Shown one piece after another: positions 13,377 to 17,091 of a stretch of 17,091 nt of DNA. The position numbers were made by a program, and so were the translations under genes. The stretch's first letter is position 1. The number at the start of each line of letters is the position of its first letter. The notes beneath the pieces are model-generated. The model saw only the letters and a list, made by a program, of their open reading frames with translations. It did no database searches and was not told the origin of the DNA. The DNA is taken from assembly GCA_022559985.1 (NCBI GenBank), contig JAFJTR010000183.1, positions 1 to 17,091 on the forward strand. The letters are read 5' to 3'. Source of the stretch: Parastagonospora avenae f. sp. tritici 18332-5 (Eukaryota > Ascomycota > Dothideomycetes > Pleosporales > Phaeosphaeriaceae).

Positions 13377-16190
13377 ATGGCCTCTCTTGACGATATCGAC
13401 ACAGTTGCGATTAGGCAACAACAGGTGATACTCACATCTGTTGACGATTGGATCCTTTAGATTAAAGTCTGCATCCTTACAGCTAAGAAGCTCAGTATCA
13501 ACGACTATGTCGATCCTAAGAAGGATAGATCGGTTCTGCTTAAAGTCGTTCACACTACTCTGCCAGAATGTAGCTAATACAAGACTAGAGCAACGTCACT
13601 AGCTGACCTTGATGCTGGCCAAGCCTCGAACTATCGATGGGATTACGACCGATGGGAACGATCAGAACTCAAGAAGGAGAAGGTCACTAAAGCCTTTGCT
13701 ACCCTATCGTCTGAAATTAACTATACTATCAACAAGCGTCATCACTACCTCATTAACAATTTAGATTCGCTATATGATTAACTTATTGCTCTTAAGGCTG
13801 CTCTTGCCCTAACTAAGAAGTTCCGTAAGAGGGCACTTGTACATCGTTTTAAGGCGCTTAAGAACAGTCCACGTTCAGCTAAGCTTCTTAAAAGCTAGTT
13901 TAGTGAGTGGATTAACGTTACAAATCAGGGTATCAAGATAGGTGTTCTATGCTGCATAGACGAGAATCCACAGGAGGAGTTCATCAGGGCTTTAAAGAAG
14001 ATTAATCCTAAATACTATTAAGGGCTACTTATAGACTTTGTAAAAGAGATATAACGCCTAGACGCTGCTATTCAGTCACTCCAAGAATATGTTAACGACG
14101 CTTAATTGTATCTTTAAGCCAGCAACTCTAGATACAAGAACTACCTTAGTTCCTTTGCTACGGAGCTTAAAGTAGCTAAGCCAGTTGACGAAGACGCAAA
14201 TAAATCTAATTCCGCTAACAGCAATTAAGGTAGTGGACGAAGTGGACGTAGTGGACGAGGTAGTGGCCGTGGACAAGGTGGTCGAACGAATAGACAACGC
14301 CTTGCCCCTACATGTCTTTGTGGTGAGAAACACTAGTACAGTGATTGCTTCTACATCAACAAAGAGGCAAAGTCCCGACTATCTGCCTTCCAAGGAGACG
14401 AGGCAATACAAAAACGCGTTGCAGAAGGACGTAAAAAGGACGGTGTTAAGAAGCAAATTTAGCAGTCCCTTAAGCGATTTAAGGAGTATAAGAACTCTAA
14501 CAACAATGAGAGTATAGACGTTGACGACGACACTATGCCCGCGGACGCTCAGTCGTACGTCATCACCGCTATCTAATATATCGACGTCAATCCTAGCAAA
14601 CACACGGTCGAGCCTGATGCTCCCACATACAAACACACGGTCGAGCCTAAGGCTCCCACATTCCGTCGCATAGTCGAGCCCGACGCTCCTATCGTTCATC
14701 AAGTAGTTGAGCACGAAACTCCTACACCTACAGTCGATATAGTTGATCTTAATGCTCCTATTGCAATCAACAATGTTACTGCGCTACTAACAGACCTTAC
14801 TGTTATAGCTGTTGCCCAAGACGTCGACGATTCCGATGTCTCACTTATTAACCGGATAATCCTTAACCTAGGATCTAACACACACGTTATAAACAGTGAC
14901 TAATAGGTTAGTTAGGTACCCTAGAGAGATAGTTAAGGCTTCTTTATTAGTGCTAGTAACTCACAGGTTCTAGTCAAAGCCTAGGGAGAGTTTTATGTAG
15001 CAGTGAAAACACCTACTAGTCAGCGTAATCTCTGACTCACCAACGTTGCATATGCCCTAGGATTCCTCACAAGCCTTATGGGCCTTGGACGCTGCTGAAG
15101 TATGGACATTTACTTTAATTCAGGTCAGGACATGCTATATAAGAAGGGTGGCAATAAGCTTGCTCAGCTGCAATACTACAAAGGCTACTGGCTTGTTAAC
15201 ATCGACTTAAGCTGCTGACCCAGCATACAGTCACTTCAGTCCGAACTCAGTACGTTTGGTACCCAAGTCTGTCTATCACGAGTGCCTAAGCCTCTATCGT
15301 TACTTAATCGGAAGCTAGCCTATTAAGTGTGGGCCTATCTTGGCTGTCAAGCTCTCGAGAAGCTTAAATCAGCTACGCGTGGAGTTCAGCTATAAGGAGA
15401 AGGTCATTGCTTCTGCGATTCCTGTCAGCAGTTAAAGCTTACGCGGATTATCTCAAGAAGGCCATAAGATGCTCCTGCAACGAAGCCATTCAAACGGATA
15501 GGAATTAACATTATCTACATCGTACCTATAAACAGTTATCCTGTTAGCACACACCGCTATGCCCTACACGCAGTCGACTCTGCAACTAAGTAGCATGAAG
15601 TTAAAGCCTCCACAAACAAGTCCTAAGCAACACTTATGCAATGGCTTAAAGGTCTTATTGCACGCATTCACTGCGTCTACAAAGGAGTACTTATCTATAT
15701 CAGGATAGATAGAGAACGAGGTTTTGGCGATGAGTTCTCAGAACTTGTTAACACACTAGGGCTTATCTATGAGAAAGCGCCTAAGCACACAAAAGAGCCT
15801 GCCGGCTTGCCTAAACGAGCTGGAGGAGTACTCACAATACGTGCTCGAGCAATGAGAATTCATGCTAGCCTACCTAAACACCTCGCTGGAGAACTATACT
15901 AAACCGCTGCATATATCCTTAATTGAACACCTATAGAAGCTCTTGGTTGGAAGACTCTATACGAAGCAGTACACGGTCGCACACCTCTCGTCTCTCATAT
16001 GCAACCTATTAGCTATTGAGCTTACGCTCTTAATATAGAGCTAAAAAGTGCAGATAAGCTCAAATCTTAAGCACTTATTAGACACCTTATTGGCTATGTA
16101 GGCACTAATATTTTTTGCATCTGGCTGCCAGCCACTGATGAGATCCTTGTCACTCGCGACGTTGTCTTTGAACTAACTTAGTTCTTTAAT
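13377..16190 (+). pseudogene. Copia-A gag-protease-integrase polyprotein, RIP-like pseudogene
   Basis: From ATG 13377 a single frame can be followed for 2.8 kb with no net frameshift, but with about 31 stops, mostly TAA/TAG where Gln codons are expected, plus five TGA that fit CGA. Gag includes Gly/Arg-rich and zinc-knuckle parts (14313-14348, CLCGEKH, a stop, then YSDC). The protease site at 14865 reads NLGSNTHV, with Asn where the catalytic Asp belongs. A GAG-pre-integrase region follows (about 15040-15240). In the integrase zinc motif (15321-15425) both His are Tyr (AY…AYLG) while CDSC is kept. In the core, the first catalytic Asp is Asn (15507-15509) and the Glu of the third site is Lys (15813-15815). 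The C-terminal part reads ALGWKTLYEAVHGRTPL. The protein would have made a cytoplasmic particle and inserted cDNA; it cannot now. Confidence 0.9.
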
Positions 16191-16369
16191 TGTTGGTAGG
16201 TACTCGCACTAGTGCTGAAAGGAAATAACTATAACTGCATTGTATTCGATTGATCTATCTTGTGTGTTTAGAGGTGCGAGAGAGGTGTATATGATCTGAT
16301 GCGAGTAGAGCCGAAGTAGGATCGAGTCGGCTATTGGGCATCATTGGGCAGCCGACGCTCCTACTGATA
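16191..16369 (-). repeat. 3' LTR of Copia-B, about 179 bp
   Basis: On the minus strand it ends CCTACCAACA at 16191. It begins TATCAGTAGG at 16369, which is the expected inverted partner TGTTGGTAGG with three transitions. It contains the GCACTAGTGC palindrome near its end and CGACTCGATCCTACTTCGGC. The first block is shared with 8590-8651 and the second with 6741-6815. The left border is firm; the right one is inferred from the inverted ends and the adjacent purine tract. Confidence 0.75.
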
Positions 16370-16379
16370 CTCCTAATCC
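16370..16379 (-). other. Polypurine tract of Copia-B
   Basis: GGATTAGGAG on the minus strand lies directly before the LTR start, the position of the plus-strand primer in LTR retrotransposons. Two T residues interrupt the purines, so it may be slightly decayed. Confidence 0.5.
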
Positions 16380-16475
16380 GACACTGGAGATCTTTTCTTT
16401 CTTTCTAGATAGCTAGTATCCCTGCCTGTAGTTGTAGCGATTGTATGTATCTGTAGTGACTGTATGCATATAGAA

Positions 16476-17091
16476 TTAAACCTCTGATTCTACTGGCCTC
16501 TGTACCCAGCCTTCAACTCGAACTGTTAGTTCGTTGCTGTCGATAAGGTGCTCCAAGGCATAGTTTGGTGATGCCTTGGTGAAGGCGTCTGCAGGGTTGT
16601 CATCACCATGGATCCAGCGGATCTCAGTGATCTCGCGACGCTCATATGACTGGCGCAGCGCCATGATGTCGATCATGAGGCGCTTCTCCTTCGTTGTTCC
16701 AAGTTTGACAAGGCACTCGTACAGGGAGTACGAGTCTGTACAAATAATCAGGGGAATTGCAGGTAGTCCAAGTCGCTCAGTGATCATCCTCAAGGTAGTG
16801 GCGATAGCGATGCCTATGTCGAAACCGTTCACCATACCATAGATCTCTGAGGCCAGTACGCTCCGTGTGACGCGCTTGCACTTTGTAGAGCTATAGTGGA
16901 TCACATTGCCACGGATTGTGAAGGTGTTGTCGTTAGTAGACTCGTTGACGAGCATGAGGATAAAGCCTAGCTGTGAGCTGAGGTCCTGGTTGTTGGCGAA
17001 GGAGCCGTCCACAAAGACCATTAACTTGGCCTCTCTGAGATTGACCGTTACGTAGCGCAGGCCACGATCGAGATTCTCCATCTGCCATTTC
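16476..17091 (-). CDS. Copia-B polyprotein, C-terminal RNase H domain (partial)
   Basis: The frame is open from the right edge to a TAA at 16476-16478. The ATG at 17079-17081 is internal, since the frame continues upstream (KWQMENLDRGL). The visible 200 residues are the Ty1/Copia RNase HI domain. The first Asp lies in LMVFVDGSFANNQD, Glu in SVLASEIYGM, the second Asp in LIICTDSYSLYECL and the last Asp in WIHGDDNPADAFTKA. All four catalytic acids are present. RNase H degrades the RNA strand of the RNA-DNA hybrid during reverse transcription in the particle. No stops or frameshifts occur, in contrast to Copia-A. The reverse transcriptase should lie just outside the window. Confidence 0.85.
   Translation of the reverse strand, partial: KWQMENLDRGLRYVTVNLREAKLMVFVDGSFANNQDLSSQLGFILMLVNESTNDNTFTIRGNVIHYSSTKCKRVTRSVLASEIYGMVNGFDIGIAIATTLRMITERLGLPAIPLIICTDSYSLYECLVKLGTTKEKRLMIDIMALRQSYERREITEIRWIHGDDNPADAFTKASPNYALEHLIDSNELTVRVEGWVQRPVESEV

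Larger units (their letters stand above)
13124..16190 (+). mobile_element. Copia-A: old Ty1/Copia retrotransposon, 5' part, cut by a nested insertion
   Basis: Runs from a 181-bp 5' LTR through a primer-binding site and a gag-protease-integrase reading frame, up to 16190. There another Copia's LTR begins in the opposite orientation. Reverse transcriptase, RNase H and the 3' LTR of this copy are therefore missing here and would be expected beyond the right edge, after the inserted element. About thirty in-frame stops and the loss of key residues show it has been inactivated, mainly by C-to-T type changes. Confidence 0.9.
16191..17091 (-). mobile_element. Copia-B: younger Ty1/Copia retrotransposon, 3' end, inserted into Copia-A
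   Basis: Minus-strand element entering from the right edge: RNase H end of the polyprotein, a 107-bp trailer with a purine-rich tract, and the 3' LTR. It starts abruptly at 16191 within the Copia-A integrase frame, so it inserted after Copia-A. TTAAT at 16186-16190 is the likely 5-bp target copy; the partner lies outside the window. Confidence 0.85.

Noticed and set aside
14185..14714. Open frames of 110-111 codons on both strands within Copia-A
   Set aside because: They are shadows of the gag region; the Val/Asp-repeat composition comes from the translated Gly/Arg-rich gag segment.
1..17091. tRNA or rRNA genes
   Set aside because: No T-arm (GGTTCGA-type) with matching acceptor stem, and no 5S-like sequence, was found by eye; a tRNAscan or covariance search could still find a diverged one.

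Overview
The window looks like nuclear DNA of a filamentous ascomycete, most likely a Dothideomycete of the Pleosporales type. This is an inference from three signs. Most genes are intron-poor or intron-less and widely spaced. The transposons carry C-to-T decay resembling repeat-induced point mutation (RIP). The protein families (fungal F-box protein, forkhead-like protein, PD-(D/E)XK-like fungal family, Fot1/pogo and Copia elements) are typical of such genomes. It is a gene-poor, repeat-rich compartment with only a handful of credible host genes.

Layout. At 2-181 the last 59 codons of a plus-strand gene enter from the left. Positions 182-1331 hold nothing recognisable, and 1332-1610 (minus) is an orphan open stretch. 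A complete but dead Fot1/pogo-type DNA transposon fills 1855-3983: it has inverted terminal repeats, sits in a TA target, and carries a transposase pseudogene on the minus strand. It abuts a plus-strand pseudogene of the fungal PD-(D/E)XK nuclease-like family (about 4015-4920). A regular 20-bp minisatellite lies at 5401-5580. Pieces related to one Copia LTR family lie at 6741-6815 and 8550-8651, on either side of a small forkhead-like gene (7760-8416, minus). The best host gene is an F-box protein at 9742-11418 (plus), with a second minisatellite, palindromes and a TATA-like site in front of it. After it come a 73-bp mobile element, a 122-bp inverted-repeat element, and a predicted disordered-protein gene (12188-12874, minus). 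The right end is a nest of two Copia retrotransposons. An old plus-strand copy (13124-16190) has an LTR, a half-tRNA primer site, and gag, protease and integrase in one frame broken by about thirty stops. It is cut at 16191 by a younger minus-strand Copia, whose 3' LTR and intact RNase H domain reach the right edge.

Main discovery. A 73-bp sequence occurs twice (3688-3760 and 11497-11569) with 72/73 identity and unrelated flanks, and both copies have direct repeats spaced exactly 80 bp apart. In the pogo transposase the 80-bp unit reads on the coding strand as an intron: a GT donor, a GCTGAC branch site and a TAG acceptor that lies inside the flanking repeat. Removing it joins the two halves of the DNA-binding domain in frame. 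This is the architecture of an introner-like element, a mobile sequence that makes introns, here caught inside another transposon and also outside a gene.

The two transposon classes have decayed differently. Copia-A has many CpA-to-TpA type changes and no net frameshift. The pogo element has indels and a CpG-type loss of its third catalytic Asp.
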